Below, piece after piece: positions 11,789 through 23,400 of a DNA stretch of 54,300 nucleotides. The notes beneath the pieces are model-generated. The model was not told the DNA's origin, did not search any database, and was given only the letters and a program-made list of their open reading frames with translations. Source of the DNA: Allomyces arbusculus (lineage: Eukaryota > Blastocladiomycota > Blastocladiomycetes > Blastocladiales > Blastocladiaceae); the NCBI GenBank assembly GCA_027604705.1, contig JADHYV010000101.1, positions 1 through 54,300 of the forward strand, given 5' to 3'. A program made the position numbers and the translations under genes. Numbering within the stretch: position 1 is the first letter of the stretch; each line of letters opens with the position of its first letter.

Positions 11789-12430
11789 ATGAACCGCGTG
11801 CTCGTGTTTTGCCGTGCCGCGATATGGATAGTTTCGCGCTCGACAATGGCCAGGTCATTCCCGCTTCGTGTTGAGCGGCACGCCGACCATCGTCCGTTAT
11901 TCCCCTCACCACCCCCATTTTTACCTCTTCGATTCCTCGCTGTTTACTCCCCACCAGTCCGTAACGGCCTGCTTCTTGTTCTCCACCCTTTTTGCGTCGC
12001 AGATGCCGCCCGCCTGGCGAGTTTCTGTCGTAGTGTGCAGACCCGACTCGCCTGTCGCTGTCATGCCGTGTCTGGGAAATATATGAAGACGATTTTTCTT
12101 TTCGCCGATACATGATGCCGTTACGATAGCGACGTGCGCTCGAGCAGATGGGGAGATAAAATGGGAGATGTGTGTTGATTCTGGAGACGGAACAGAGGGC
12201 CATGTGCACACAACGTGCACACAGCTGCATTTGTTGTTGCACACACGTCGAGGTGTGAAGTCTGCCCAAACCTCGACTTGCGAACAGGCAACACCGCAAA
12301 AAGAGCAAATCTGCACAACGCTACCTCAAATCTCCAAGAAGAAAAGTAGAACGATTTGTCTTGACCCAGAATACCCTCAGCACCCGACCCGCAAGTGCCG
12401 CACCTCACACGCGCCGCACGCCCCTCGCAC
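11789..12430. other. Convergent 3' interval (secreted protein / RAD54)
   Basis: Both flanking genes end here. The sequence is T-rich on the plus side and I see no gene. The opposing 3' untranslated regions probably fill most of it. Confidence 0.5.
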
Positions 12431-15400
12431 TCACCCGGTGACCTCGTTCTGGAACACAAACGTGACCAGGTCCTTACCGGCCTCGCGCAACATGCCGTCG
12501 GGCACCTTGTTGAGCTCCTTCTTGGAAAAGTGGTTCCACAAGCTCATATCGGTCGCCTCGTTGCGCGCCGACGACGACCGCGCCGGCGGCTTGCTTTGAA
12601 TGTCGTTGATGCACCGTTTGCCTAACCCGACGTGAGAGAATGAGGTGAGCAAAGGAATGCGCACAAGCGAGCGAGTGCGGGATAGATTCGTACACTTGTA
12701 GGACGCGTGCGTGTCGGAAAGCGTCGCGTCGTTGTACTGGAATAGTTCCTTGAGGTTGTCGAGCGAAAAGTGCCGCTCCACGTCGGTCTCGGCGTCGACG
12801 ACGCAGTTGGAGAGCTAGCGGGGGGTAGGCGACGACACAACGGGGTCAGCAAGTGTCGTATTTTCCACCAGAGAGGGCACGAGAAGGCAGCGCACCATTT
12901 GCTTGTGGCACTGGCGCTGGAAAATCTTCTCCTCGATCGTGCCCGTCGCAATGAACCGGTAAATGAAGCACGTCTTTTGCTGTCCGTCGCGCCACACGCG
13001 CGCGAGCGCCTGCATGTCGGACGCCGGGTTCCAGTCCGGATCTAAGGCAGAGAAGGAGCGAGAGCGTGAGCAACGAGCCGATAAACGCCCACGAACCAAC
13101 GGGAGAGGCGAGAGTCAAACGTACCGAACAGAATAAGCCGGTTCGCGCCAATCAAGTTCAGCCCGCACCCGCCAGCCTTGGAACTGAGCAAGAACACAAA
13201 TTCGGACCCGTTCGGGTCATTGAACTGGTCGACGAGCTTTTGCCGCTTCTTGACGGTCATGGTCCCGTCGAGCCGCAAACTGCCCCACGCGCGCGACTGG
13301 CACAGCTGTTCCATGACATCAAGCGTTTGCGTGTAATTGGAAATGAGCACAATCTTGTCCTTGGTCGTGGTCTTGATCTTGTGCAGCATGCGCTCGAGCA
13401 CCACCAACTTCCCGCCCTGCGCGACATTGAGCGGCCGCTTCTCGTCGACGAGTTTCGGGTGGTTCACAAGCTTCTTGAGGTACCCAATCGCCTGCAGCGG
13501 CTGCGAGTCCTTGCCGCGCAACAGCCGCTTGACCTCGTCCGATGCCAGGTAGTCGCGGTACATGGCCTCCTGTTCCGGGGCCAACTTGACAAAGACGACA
13601 TGCTCCTGCTTGGTCGGCAAGTACTTGCGCAGCAGGTCCTGCGTGCGGCGAATCATGACACTGTTCGCCTGCTTGACCAGCTCCCGCATGCGCTCCTCGC
13701 ACAGTTCCTTCTCCTTGTCTGTCGCGTCGGCGTCGCGCCCTCGTTCAATCGGCAGCTTGTAATGCTTGCGGAAATGCGCGGGCTCGCCGAGCAGTGTCGG
13801 GCATGCGAAATTGAGCAGCGCGAAGTACTCGGTCAAGTCGTTTTGAATCGGCGTGCCCGACAAGATCACGCGGCGGGGTACGTTGAGCGCGTTGAGCGCC
13901 TGGTAGGTCTGCGAGTCCGGGTTCTTCAGTCGGTGGCCCTCGTCGCACAGCATCAAGCCGATCTCCGAGTTGCCGAGGTACTCGGAGTAGATGCGCAGCG
14001 ACTCGTAGCTGATAATCAAGATTGGGTTCACGACGGCGCGCCCGTGCGCTGAGACAAACTGCTTGATGTTGTTGATCGACTGCTCTTTCGACCCCTTGTT
14101 ATCGGCACACAGCGGGTAGATTGCGTTCTCGCCGAGCCACTTGACGAGCTCGTTGGCCCAGTTGCGCACGAGTGACGACGGGCACACGATAATCGCCTTT
14201 TCGATCCAGGGTTTGCCCGGCTTGGGCGACTGCCGCAACAGCGTCCACAGCAGCGCAATGCACTGCAAGGTCTTGCCGAGCCCCATTTCATCGGCCATGA
14301 TGCACCCTTGCACGCCCTCGACGCGCTCGCCAATCACGCACTGGTACATGAACTCGACGCCTGTGATCTGGTGCGGGCGCAAGATCTTGCCGAGCGTCGG
14401 GTCAATCACGACGGCCACTTCCTTGTCCTCTTCCTTAATCGAGAGCAACTCGGTCGCTGACACTTCGGGTGGGCGCCAGAGCACGATCGCGTCGGGCGCG
14501 TCCGGGTCGTGCAGTGGGCGCGCGGGCGGTTTCAGACCGGCGCGCATCCCGAGCGCGCGGTTCAGATTGTGGTTGCGTTGCGCGAGGGCACCGACGGGCG
14601 GTTTCTTGAAGGTAGGCGCCTTGAAGGGCTTGATGAGCGACGTCGGCACCTGTGAAAGGGATGGGGATCGAGTGAGGAAATGGCTGGTGGGTGAAAGTGG
14701 GCGGAGAGGTCTGGCACGTAATACGTACGACGCTTGGACTCGACGACACGCTGCCGTTCTCGCCCGACGACGAGCGCGCGACCGGCCGCTATTCGTGGAT
14801 CACCGGCAGGTCAGCCCATATCCAAACTCCCAAACGATAATATCGCATCATCACGCACCATACCCAACCCTAGCGGCCGCGGCGGCGTCACCGCGGGCAT
14901 TGCGCCACTGCGCGTCCGCTTCCCCGACTGCAGCATACTCGCCGGTCGCGGCAACGGCGTCGATGCCAAGGGCGTCGCCACTTGCATAGAGCCCGTTCGC
15001 GTCAACCCAAGCGGCCGCGGTGTCGATGGCATAGACCCGTTGCGCACAAGACTGAGCGGCTTGAGCGGTGTGCGCGACGGTGTCGGCAGCGTCGACACGG
15101 GAGCAGGGCGCGGCGCGGTCGTGGCGGCTGGCGGACGCGAGGCGGGGGTTGCGGACGTGGCCGGGCTCTGCGCGGGTGGTTCGTCTTCGACGTTGTCGTC
15201 GTTGTCGAGGTCGCTGTCGGTCGCGTCGTTGTCAGCGTCGGAGCCCGAATCGGTCTTGCGGCGCTTCGTCGCGGGCGTGGCCACGGTGGTGGTGGGGACG
15301 CGTGTCGGCGTCGCGGCCGCGGGCTTGATGGGCGTACGCGTCGGCGCTACGGCGGTCGCCGGTTTCACGGGCGCACGACTCGACACGACCGGCACTTTCG

Positions 15401-15944
15401 TAATGCTGGGCGCCTTGACGATCGGTTTGCTCGGCGCCCGTGCCGCCGGCCGCTTGGGCGCTGGCTCAAAATCGTCATCGTCGTCCATCTCCTCCTCCTC
15501 CGGGTCGCCACCAGCAAAATCGTCCGAGTCACTGCCGGCGCTCCGCGCGCGCCGTTTCGCCGCCGGTTTTGGCGCTCGCGCGGATCCCGCCGCGGCACTG
15601 GCCGTCCGGCGCACCGCACTCGGGCGTGCTGGCAGCGGCGACGGCGGCGACGGGTCGCTCACGACCTCCGAATCGCTTGGTGGGCGCAGCGGGACGGCTT
15701 CGTCGTCGTCGCTCGCATCGAGCATGTCGACGTCATCGTCGGTCAGGTCGTCGTCGTCGTTGTCGTGGTGTAGATCGGACAAGGGTGAGGAGGGCGGCGG
15801 CGTCGCGGTCTTGGAGGTGAATTTCCGAGCCGGCGAAGCGCGGGGTGGCGGGGCCTCGAAGTCGTCATCGTCGTCGTCGGACAGCTGGAGTGGGGGTGGC
15901 GGGGCGTAGGACTTGCCGCTCGCGGCGCGGCGGGGGCGGGACAT
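12431..15944 (-). CDS. RAD54: RAD54, Snf2-family DNA translocase of homologous recombination
   Basis: Six exons: 15944-14859, 14788-14729, 14649-13125, 13041-12896, 12814-12694 and 12621-12431. The introns are 70-83 bases with GTGCGT/GTACGT-type donors and the frames join exactly, giving 1,042 residues. Rad54 is a dsDNA-dependent ATPase that works with Rad51 in strand exchange and chromatin remodelling in the nucleus. Diagnostic motifs in order: [15 protein letters not shown], Walker [11 protein letters not shown], Walker B-like [67 protein letters not shown] joined across an intron, [17 protein letters not shown] and EEKIFQRQ. The C-terminal cysteine motif (SYKC/KRC) matches yeast. About 380 residues before the [11 protein letters not shown] segment are disordered: acidic D/E runs plus Pro/Ala/Thr-rich basic patches. 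This is much longer than the usual Rad54 N terminus. The start is the ATG of [10 protein letters not shown]. Confidence 0.96.
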
Positions 15945-16366
15945 GGTGGATGCGGAAGCAGGGCAGGCAGCGACGGTGGGCGAGGTGCGGCAGGTGGTCG
16001 CGAGCGTCGTGATGGCCACCGCGACGGCGACGGTGTGCGGCGGGTGTTTGCTGGGCCTCCTGCGGGCGTCTTGACTGGGGGGTCTTGAGGACGGCGGACG
16101 CAGCGGTGGTGGTGGTGGTGGTGGCCGATCGGCCAAGGTGTGACTCCCAGCGAATGCGAAGCGGCATGCAGCCAGCCGATCCGCGGCTCGAACGCCGCAC
16201 GTGCTGCTGACAGCCGTGCCACCGCGCTCACCACCGCAGCCAGGGGCTCGGCGTTCGATCCGCGGCGCAACCATGCCATTCCGTCCGGCGACGTTCGTGC
16301 ACACGACACGCTGCTCGACACCCACGGCAGCGGCGCCAGCAAGCTCACGTAAGTACCACCAGCGCC
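15945..16366. promoter_or_regulatory. Divergent promoter region between RAD54 and IFT22
   Basis: 422 bases separate the two start codons, so both promoters and leaders lie here. The region is GC-rich with a GGT microsatellite at about 16102-16122. No clear TATA box is visible. Confidence 0.6.
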
Positions 16367-17146
16367 ATGACCTCCAACGCTTCCCGCATCAAGATCCTCG
16401 TTGGTGGCCCCGCGGGCGCCGGCAAGTCCGTCGTCGCCAACCTCCTCTCTGGGCTCGACCGGCCCGATATGGTCAAGACCCCGTCGCCCACGCAAGGCGT
16501 GCGCATTCTCGAGCTCGAGCGCGCGATCCCGGCATTCAAGTCGGCATCGGGCGCCAATTTACTTGCGGGTGGACGCGACTCGACCGTGACTGTTGAGTTG
16601 TGGGACGCGTCAGGCGACGACCGGTATTACCTGTCACTACGTTTCGATGGACCGATGAACCATGGCGAGCCCTGGCTGACCGAGACCAGCTTTCTCCCAT
16701 TCTGGTTGTCCACCTGCAAGGACATTGCCGGCCTCGTTCTCGTCATGAACGCAGACATGCGCGCGCACGACCGTGCCGTCGAACAGTGGTGCGTCCACAC
16801 CACAACTTCGTCCCGCTCGATGCGCCCCTTACCCCTCCTGTTCCCCTCCACCAGGGCATCCATGTTCCCCACCCTCAAGTCCTCGCAGCTGCTTGTCCTC
16901 GCGCAGAAGCATGAGAACCCGGCGCAATCCCGGCCGCGCCCGAAACTCGGGAAACCGCTGGCGCGCGCCCCGCTGTTCCTGACCTCGCTCGAAAACGAGG
17001 CCGACGTGATCAAGAACGAGTTCAACCAGTTTGTCGCCAACTGTGTGCGCGCTGCGGCCGAGCAGAATGATGCCGAGGAGCGCGCCGTGTTGGCCGGTGC
17101 GGGAGGACCGGTGGCGAGTGCGCCGGTGGGGAAAGTCGCGTCGTGA
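16367..17146 (+). CDS. IFT22: IFT22/RABL5-like small GTPase (intraflagellar transport complex B)
   Basis: Exons 16367-16623, 16690-16788 and 16855-17146 give 215 residues (animal IFT22 is about 185). IKILVGGPAGAGKSVVANLL is the P-loop; animal IFT22 has GPCESGKT with ANFL. SPTQGVRILELE is nearly identical to the animal switch region SPTQGVRILEFE. LWDASGDDR corresponds to LWDCGGDAK. After intron 1, FLPFW.STCKDIAGLVLVMNAD matches the animal CWPALMKDAHGVVIVFNAD stretch, and FLTSLENEADVIKNEFNQFV matches its C-terminal LEDDPEEIRMEFIKYL. IFT22 is a peripheral IFT-B subunit inside cilia and flagella, so it implies a flagellated life stage. Both introns are 66 bases and lack in-frame stops. It is divergent from RAD54 and convergent with the downstream kinase, 161 bases apart. 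Confidence 0.92.
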   Translation: MTSNASRIKILVGGPAGAGKSVVANLLSGLDRPDMVKTPSPTQGVRILELERAIPAFKSASGANLLAGGRDSTVTVELWDASGDDRYYLSLRFDGPMNHGEPWLTETSFLPFWLSTCKDIAGLVLVMNADMRAHDRAVEQWCVHTTTSSRSMRPLPLLFPSTRASMFPTLKSSQLLVLAQKHENPAQSRPRPKLGKPLARAPLFLTSLENEADVIKNEFNQFVANCVRAAAEQNDAEERAVLAGAGGPVASAPVGKVAS

Positions 17147-17307
17147 TGGATGGGGACTGGAGAGGAGTGGACGGGACTGGTTGTCTTGACTGGAATTCAT
17201 CCTTCTGTTTTGGTCAATTTGGTGCTCTCGCAAGATTTGTGTTTCTAGCCCACATATGTGTATGTTCGGGAATGCGGTCCCCTCCCCCTCTCCACCCTCT
17301 CCGCTCA

Positions 17308-19443
17308 TCACACATCCCCCGTCAACGACGCGCCACCAACCCACCGCAAGTACGCGTCCGCCGCCAACGGGCCCGGGTACGTGCACCACTCCCCTCCGAT
17401 CCCCGTCGCGCGTGCCAACTCGACCCGTCCCATGCCCGGCCCCTTTCGCGGGTCCGCCGCGCCCTGGAGCCACGCGTGGCTGCGCATCTCGGCAATCGTG
17501 ATTCGCGCTGTCCGATCGACGGCGAGGCACCGGTGCACGAGATCGACCAGGGCGGGCGAGTAGGTCCGGCCGGTGGGGAACGTGACGGTCCCAGATACGA
17601 CCCGTTGGAGAAGTTCGCGCGGCGAGTCGCCGCGGAACGGGAACCGGCCGCAGATGAGCGTATACAGGACGATGCCAAGTGACCAGACGTCGACGTCCGG
17701 GCCGGCGTAGGGCAGTTTCTGCAGCATTTCTACAGGGACAATACCGTCAGTGTCGTTCGAGGTGACGGGGGAACGGGTGAGCGTGCGTACCAGGACTCGC
17801 ATACGCGCTGGACCCCAACGGCGTCGTTAGCATCGCGCCCTCCTCGGGGATCCGTGTCGCAAACCCGAAATCAATCAGCAGGCACTGCTTGTGGTCGTCG
17901 GAGAGCATCACGTTCTCGAGCTTCACGTCCCGGTGGCACCAGCCCTTGTCGTGGCAGTAACCTACAGCATCGACCAGTTGCGCGAACAGCACGCGCGCAT
18001 CGTCTTCGCCCAGCCGGCCGGACGGCCGTGCGCGGAGCCAGTCGAACAGTTCACCGCCGCCGAGGAATGGGAAGACGAGGTGGATCGTGGTCGCACTCGT
18101 GACGACGTCGATCAAGGGGCATATGTGCTGGTGGGAGACGTCGAGCGAGATGAGCGCGACGAGTTCCGACAGAACCATGCGTTGGGCCGAGGCCGAGCGG
18201 GCGATCGCGAGCCGGTTGATGTGTTTGATCGCGACCTGGCGGAGAAGATAATGAGCAGCGAGCTTGGATTTTACAAACGAAAACGATGAGTGCGGACCTT
18301 GGTCTTGCTCTCGCGGTGCATCGCCAATTTGGTCTCACCATACGACCCCTCCCCCAACGCTTTGGCCAACTGGTACGTGCTCGCAAGCGTGCCCCACGCC
18401 GATCCTGCCGCCGATGTCCCTCCCGCACCATTTCCGCCCGCGCCACCACTCCGCCGCCGCTGATCCTCGGCCAACGACGTACTCGACCCGGCGGTCCCGT
18501 TGCGCCGTAGTTCCGTCACACTGCCCGCATCCACGGAACTTCCGCGCGTCGACGCCGTCGTCGCCAGCGGCCGCGACACGTGCAGCGCACTGAACGGATC
18601 CATGAACGAGTTACCGAACGGCGTCAGCGACGGTACCGGCCGCGCCAAGCTGTCGAGCGACCCAAGCTGCGAGCCCGAGTACGTGCCCGACCCGCGCAGT
18701 ACCGAAGTCGTGGCCGGTTTCCGCGAAGATGACGGCGGCAACGCGCTGCGGAGCTTGTCGGTACTCCCCAACGTTCTGTCCGCGTGCGACGTGCCAACGG
18801 GCGACGACCGCGCTAGTATCGCCGCATCGAGGCCGTCCTGGTGCGACCCGTGAATGGCGGTACCGCGGGCCGTCGTGCGCGGTCCCAGCGGCGACGCCCC
18901 CGCGCCGCGGTCCGCGCCGGCACTGCACAGTCGGGCGCGCATTCCGCCGGGCGACGCCCGCGCCGACTGTGGCGGGGTCGTCGCTGGGTACGATTTTTTG
19001 CGTAACAACGCGGGCGAGTCGACAGGGGACGGGGCGACGGCGGCGAGCGAGTGCAGCGGGCTCGCGTCGTTCGGTTCGGAGGGCGGCGTTTTTAGCGACG
19101 CATCCGACCAGGTCGAGGCGATCGATCCAGAAAGCGGGGAGGACGGGATCGGGCGAACTTGCAACGCTCGCACGGCTTCGATCGCGTCGAGGAGCGTAGT
19201 GAGGGTCGTGGAGATCAGGGCGGCGGGGGCATCCGGGCGGGTGAGCAGGGTGCGCGCGTCGTCGAGGGTCGTCGACAGGTGGTGCACAGTCGCGAGCCGC
19301 GGATCGGGGCCGGCATCGAGGTCGGCGTCGGTTAGATCGGATGAGGACGTGAAGTTGGGCGCGGACGTGGCTTTGTTCTCCTGGTTGGCCGCGGGCGCGT
19401 CGGCGGCGTCAATGTCGACGATGCGGTCGGCGACGGGCGCCAT
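17308..19443 (-). CDS. Serine/threonine protein kinase, CAMK/SNF1-MARK-like
   Basis: Three exons (19443-18298, 18235-17791, 17729-17308) give 670 residues. Introns of 62 and 61 bases fall after the glycine loop and inside the activation segment; splicing recreates the SPE (APE) motif. The kinase domain starts near 356: LGEGSYGETKLA (glycine loop), VAIK Lys about 386, alpha-C Glu about 406, HRDVKLEN with Asp about 485, DFG about 504, SPE about 529-531, then DVDVWSLGIVLYTLICGRFPF. All catalytic residues are present. HRDVKLEN and the VDVWSLGIVLY..CGRFPF segment point to the CAMK group (SNF1/MARK/Nim1 relatives); a finer class needs a tree. The first 350 residues are Ser/Thr/Pro/Ala-rich and disordered, probably regulatory. 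The domain ends close to the C terminus, with no clear KA1 or UBA domain. Confidence 0.95.
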
Positions 19444-20412
19444 GGTGGCTGTGCTTGCGTGGAAGAGGTTGAGTGGGTTCGAGGCCCGACAGCGTGCAGC
19501 TCGGTCTGTGACAGGACGCTTGCTCAGTCGGGTGCACCGCCGGCCCAAACTGCGGGTGGAGTGATCAACGAGCGAGGGCGTGCGTACGCTCCGCGGCAAG
19601 AAGAAGCTGTGGTCAGGGGCGCGCGGTGCGGTTGGGTCGGGGAATCGGTGAGGGGACGGCGCCGTGGCAGGCGTGCAGCCGCCCTCCGCTCGCTTTGCCG
19701 CTTTTCGAAAGTGATCGGATTTGGAAAACTGGCCACGCGCTCACGTGATCAGATCGTGCGGCGGGAGACAAGTGCCACACGCATTTTTGCTGAGATCTGT
19801 GTGATGCGTGGCTGAGCCACTGCTGGACGTGACGCCACGTGGACCGTCGCCAGCTCGTGTTCGCTGCTCAGGCAGGCCACGCGCGCTCGACTTGGTCGGC
19901 CACGACCATCACGACCGTGCGTGACCCCGACCACCGCGATCTCGCTTGTCTTCGTCCCGGCCAACCTGCCGCATTCGCACCGCCGGCCCCGTATCTGCTG
20001 CTCGCCTGGTCCCCAGGTCCTCAGCAAGCCGCCCGCCCGCGTACCACGACCTCCGAGTCGACGCCTCGCTGCAACGTGATTGGTCCTGCGCTCGCCACGT
20101 CCCGCCTGCCTGCACCTCAGATCCGACGTGCCTGGTCGCACTTGAAACGCGTCGCGCCGCGTTGACGCGCCGATCTTGGACCCTCTCGGCGTTCCCTTGT
20201 GCTTGGGCCCCGCTTTCTTGGACCTCTGCTCTCTCGCCCCCGTCTCGGCACTTGCTCTCGCCCTCGCCCCCCGGTTGATCATTGTCCAGTCTGTATGTGA
20301 TTCTCGATGCTGCGTCCTTGGCTGTCCACCGTGTCCGGTGGTTTGGGCGTCTGGCCACGCGGTCCCGTTCAGCTTCCTGACCGTCACATGCACACTTCCA
20401 GTTGCCGCCGCC
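19444..20412. promoter_or_regulatory. Divergent promoter region between the kinase and the USP10-like gene
   Basis: 969 bases between the two ATGs. The plus frame of the protease is open back to about 20176 but has no ATG before 20413, so the leader or an extra non-AUG-initiated segment could lie there. I see no other gene and no convincing TATA box. Confidence 0.5.
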
Positions 20413-23400
20413 ATGCCGCCATCGGTCTCCACCATGTCCTCCTCTGCCCCACCAGCAACCGTCTCGTCGTCGCGCGGCCGCTCTGTCGCCGGTTTATCGC
20501 CGTCCCGGTCCGCCTCGCCCTCGTCCTCTTCCTCGCCGAAATCCACGCTCCCGTCGCTCAAGAAGAGGACACGACGTTTTCTGCTCGCAAGGCGATCGCG
20601 CACGTCGCCCTCCACGTCCGAAGCCCCTGCTGTTGCGTTCTGGCTCGTCGATCCGCCACCAGAATTGCCCGTCCCGCCGCTTTTCTTCACGCCGCCAGAG
20701 TCCGACGTGGTCGATCTCCACAATGCGCCTTTGCCTTCCGCTGTTCCTGCTGCTTCTACTCCCGCACCGGCTCCTGCGACGGCAGTGCCCGTCACGCCGG
20801 CGCCGGAGCCTGCACCGACACCCGCCTTGACTCCCTCTGCCACGCCCCATACCCCCGCCCTCCCCGCTATTCCGCCGTCCACGCCTATCGCCCCATGGGC
20901 GCGCGCCAGCCCAGCAGCTACGCCCAAGTCCTCTGCGTCGACGTCACCCGCTACAACCTCGGCACCTGCCACCACACTGCGTGGACCAGGACCGAAGCCC
21001 AAGCAGCCGTCGCGCACGTCCTCACCGACACCCAGCGAGGCCAAGAGCGCGGCCAAATCCGCTGCTGCTGCACCCGCGCGATCGCAATCGCGCGGCCGAC
21101 CGGGACGACCCGCGGGTCCGCCGGCAATCGTGACCGGCGCGTCCGCGTCTGCCGCTCCCGCAGGGCCCGCGCCGGCACCGGTATCGGCCCCGGCCGACGG
21201 CCGCGCGTGGGCCAAGGCTGCCAAGGCCGGCCGCACGACCGCCGCGTCGTTGCCGACTTCACCGACCGCCAACGGGTCCGTCTCGGCGCCCACGACTGCT
21301 GCGAACGCAACAGAGCATGAGAATGGGAAGCCTACGCGATCGCCGATTCGGTTCCTGCAGGCAGATTACCAGGATGCGGCAGCGACCACGACAATTCCGC
21401 CGAGGAATCGGGGCGTGAGTCCACCGGCCAAGCCGGCCGCCACCGTGATCCCAGCTGCTGCTCCTGCACCTGCCCCGGCACCCGCTCCGGTACCTGCCCC
21501 ACCGCCGTCGTCGTGGGCCGCTCTGCTCAAGCCGGCGAGCGCCCCCATGTCCGCGCCGCACCTCGGCGACCGCGGCCTGTCACCTGTCGGCGAAGCCGAC
21601 GACGACGCTGACGACGGGACCGACACGTCCACGACCGCGACCGCGCGCCCGACGACGGCCACGACCACACTCACCGTCGGCACGTCCTCATCGCGGCCGT
21701 CCACTGCAAGCACGACCGCGACGATCACCCCGTCGGCCGTCTTCCAGAACGGGCTCGACCGCAGCTCCTCCAAACTCGTGGCCATGGGCACGCTCGCACA
21801 GCAGTACCGCGAAGAACCCGTGACGCGCGCCGTGCCGATCGCGCCGCGTGGGCTGCTGAATAACGGCAATATGTGTTTCCTGAACGTGATCTTGCAGCCG
21901 CTGATTCATTGCCCGCCGTTCTTTGCGCTCGTGCGCACAATTGCGCACCGTGTCGCGCACTCGATGCGCGATAACACGCAGTTGATTGAGGCATTTGTTG
22001 CGTTCTTCCGCGAGTATGCGGGGAGCGCGCTGGGGGGTGGGCAGGGGAAGTCTGTGCCGACGTCGGCGGGGGTTGCGTGGGGTGCACGCCCGAGCGCTGC
22101 TGCTTCGACGCCCGATCCGACACCCGCCATGGCCGCTGCGTCGGCCAATATGGTGAATGGCATCGACTCGGAAGCTTTGCAGCCGGAAGTCATCTACGAC
22201 GTGGTGCGCACGCAGCGCAAAATGTCGTTGGTCAAGGGGCGGCAAGAGGACGCGGAGGAGTTTCTCGGGTTCCTGCTCGACGGCCTGCACTCCGAGTTTG
22301 TCGCGGCCGCCAAGTCGGCCATGGAAGCCGTGACCGCGCGCGCAAGTCCGGACCCGAACGAGGGCGAGTGGCTCGAAGTCGGCCACGGGAAACACAAGAC
22401 GTCGGTCACGCGCGCAGTTACCGTGCACGATTCCCCAATCACACGCCTGTTTGGTGGACGAATTCGGAATACCTTGCGCGTGCCGGGCCAGAAGGATTCG
22501 GTCACGATCGAGCCGTTCCAGGCGTTACCGCTCGACATTCAGCCGGATCACGTCACATCGGTCGCTGAAGCGCTGCGGTTGTTGGTCAAGCCGGATGTGA
22601 TTGACGAGTACCCTGCAGCCGACGGGTCACTCGTCGAGGCACAGAAGCAGGCGCACTTGGACCGCGTCCCGCCTGTGCTCGTGCTGCACCTGAAACGGTT
22701 CCTATTCGACCACCGCACGCACGATACCGTCAAGCTCGGGAAACATGTCGCCGTGCCCGCACGGCTCGAACTCGAGCCGGTCCTGTGGGCACCGCGCCCG
22801 CGCGCGCGGTCGCTGCAGCGTTCAGGGTCCTCGCCGACTCGCACCCGCGCCGCTCATGACTGGGCGCATGTGGCCGCGGCCGCGGTCCCGCCAAAACCGG
22901 AGCCCGCGCGGGATACCGAGTACCGCCTGTTTGCCGTCGTCTACCACCACGGGCGTACCGCATCGGGCGGGCACTATACGTGCGACCTGCTCGAGTCCGA
23001 GGCACATAGCACGTGGATCCGGACGGATGATACGGACCTGGCCCGCGTCGCGACGGCCGATGTGTTGGCGGAAAAGCCCGACCGCGAGCCGTACCTTCTG
23101 TTCTATGAGGCCGTCAACCGCGTCGACCGCTCGGCCGACGCAACTGGTGCCGGCGCCCCGGCGCTCGGGCCGATCAAGAAGCGCGCGAATGCGGTGGTCG
23201 AAATAGTTGGGAACGCGGTAGCACCTGCACCTGCACCCGCGCCCGCGCCTGTTGCGGCTACATCGTCGACCGCCGCATCGCGCACCGCGTCTCCGGCGCC
23301 CGCGCGGACCGCGAGCCCAGCCCCCAGCACCGCCACCACGTCGCGTGTGCCCACGGGCGCATCGACTCCCGCGCGCACGGCTAGTCCGGCTCCACCCGCC

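Noticed and set aside
14734-15909. Long plus-strand frame opposite the RAD54 N terminus
   Set aside because: It mirrors acidic and basic low-complexity codons of RAD54; the RAD54 frame joins six exons in phase, the opposite one has no partner.
14811-16325. Extension of the RAD54 N-terminal frame upstream of ATG 15944 to 16325
   Set aside because: The upstream part has no ATG near the domain, is Arg/Pro-rich, and would overlap the short shared promoter up to the IFT22 start.
20176-20412. N-terminal extension of the USP10-like protein before 20413
   Set aside because: The frame is open but lacks an ATG and reads as Cys/Leu/Pro-rich, unlike the Ser/Pro-rich N terminus that follows.
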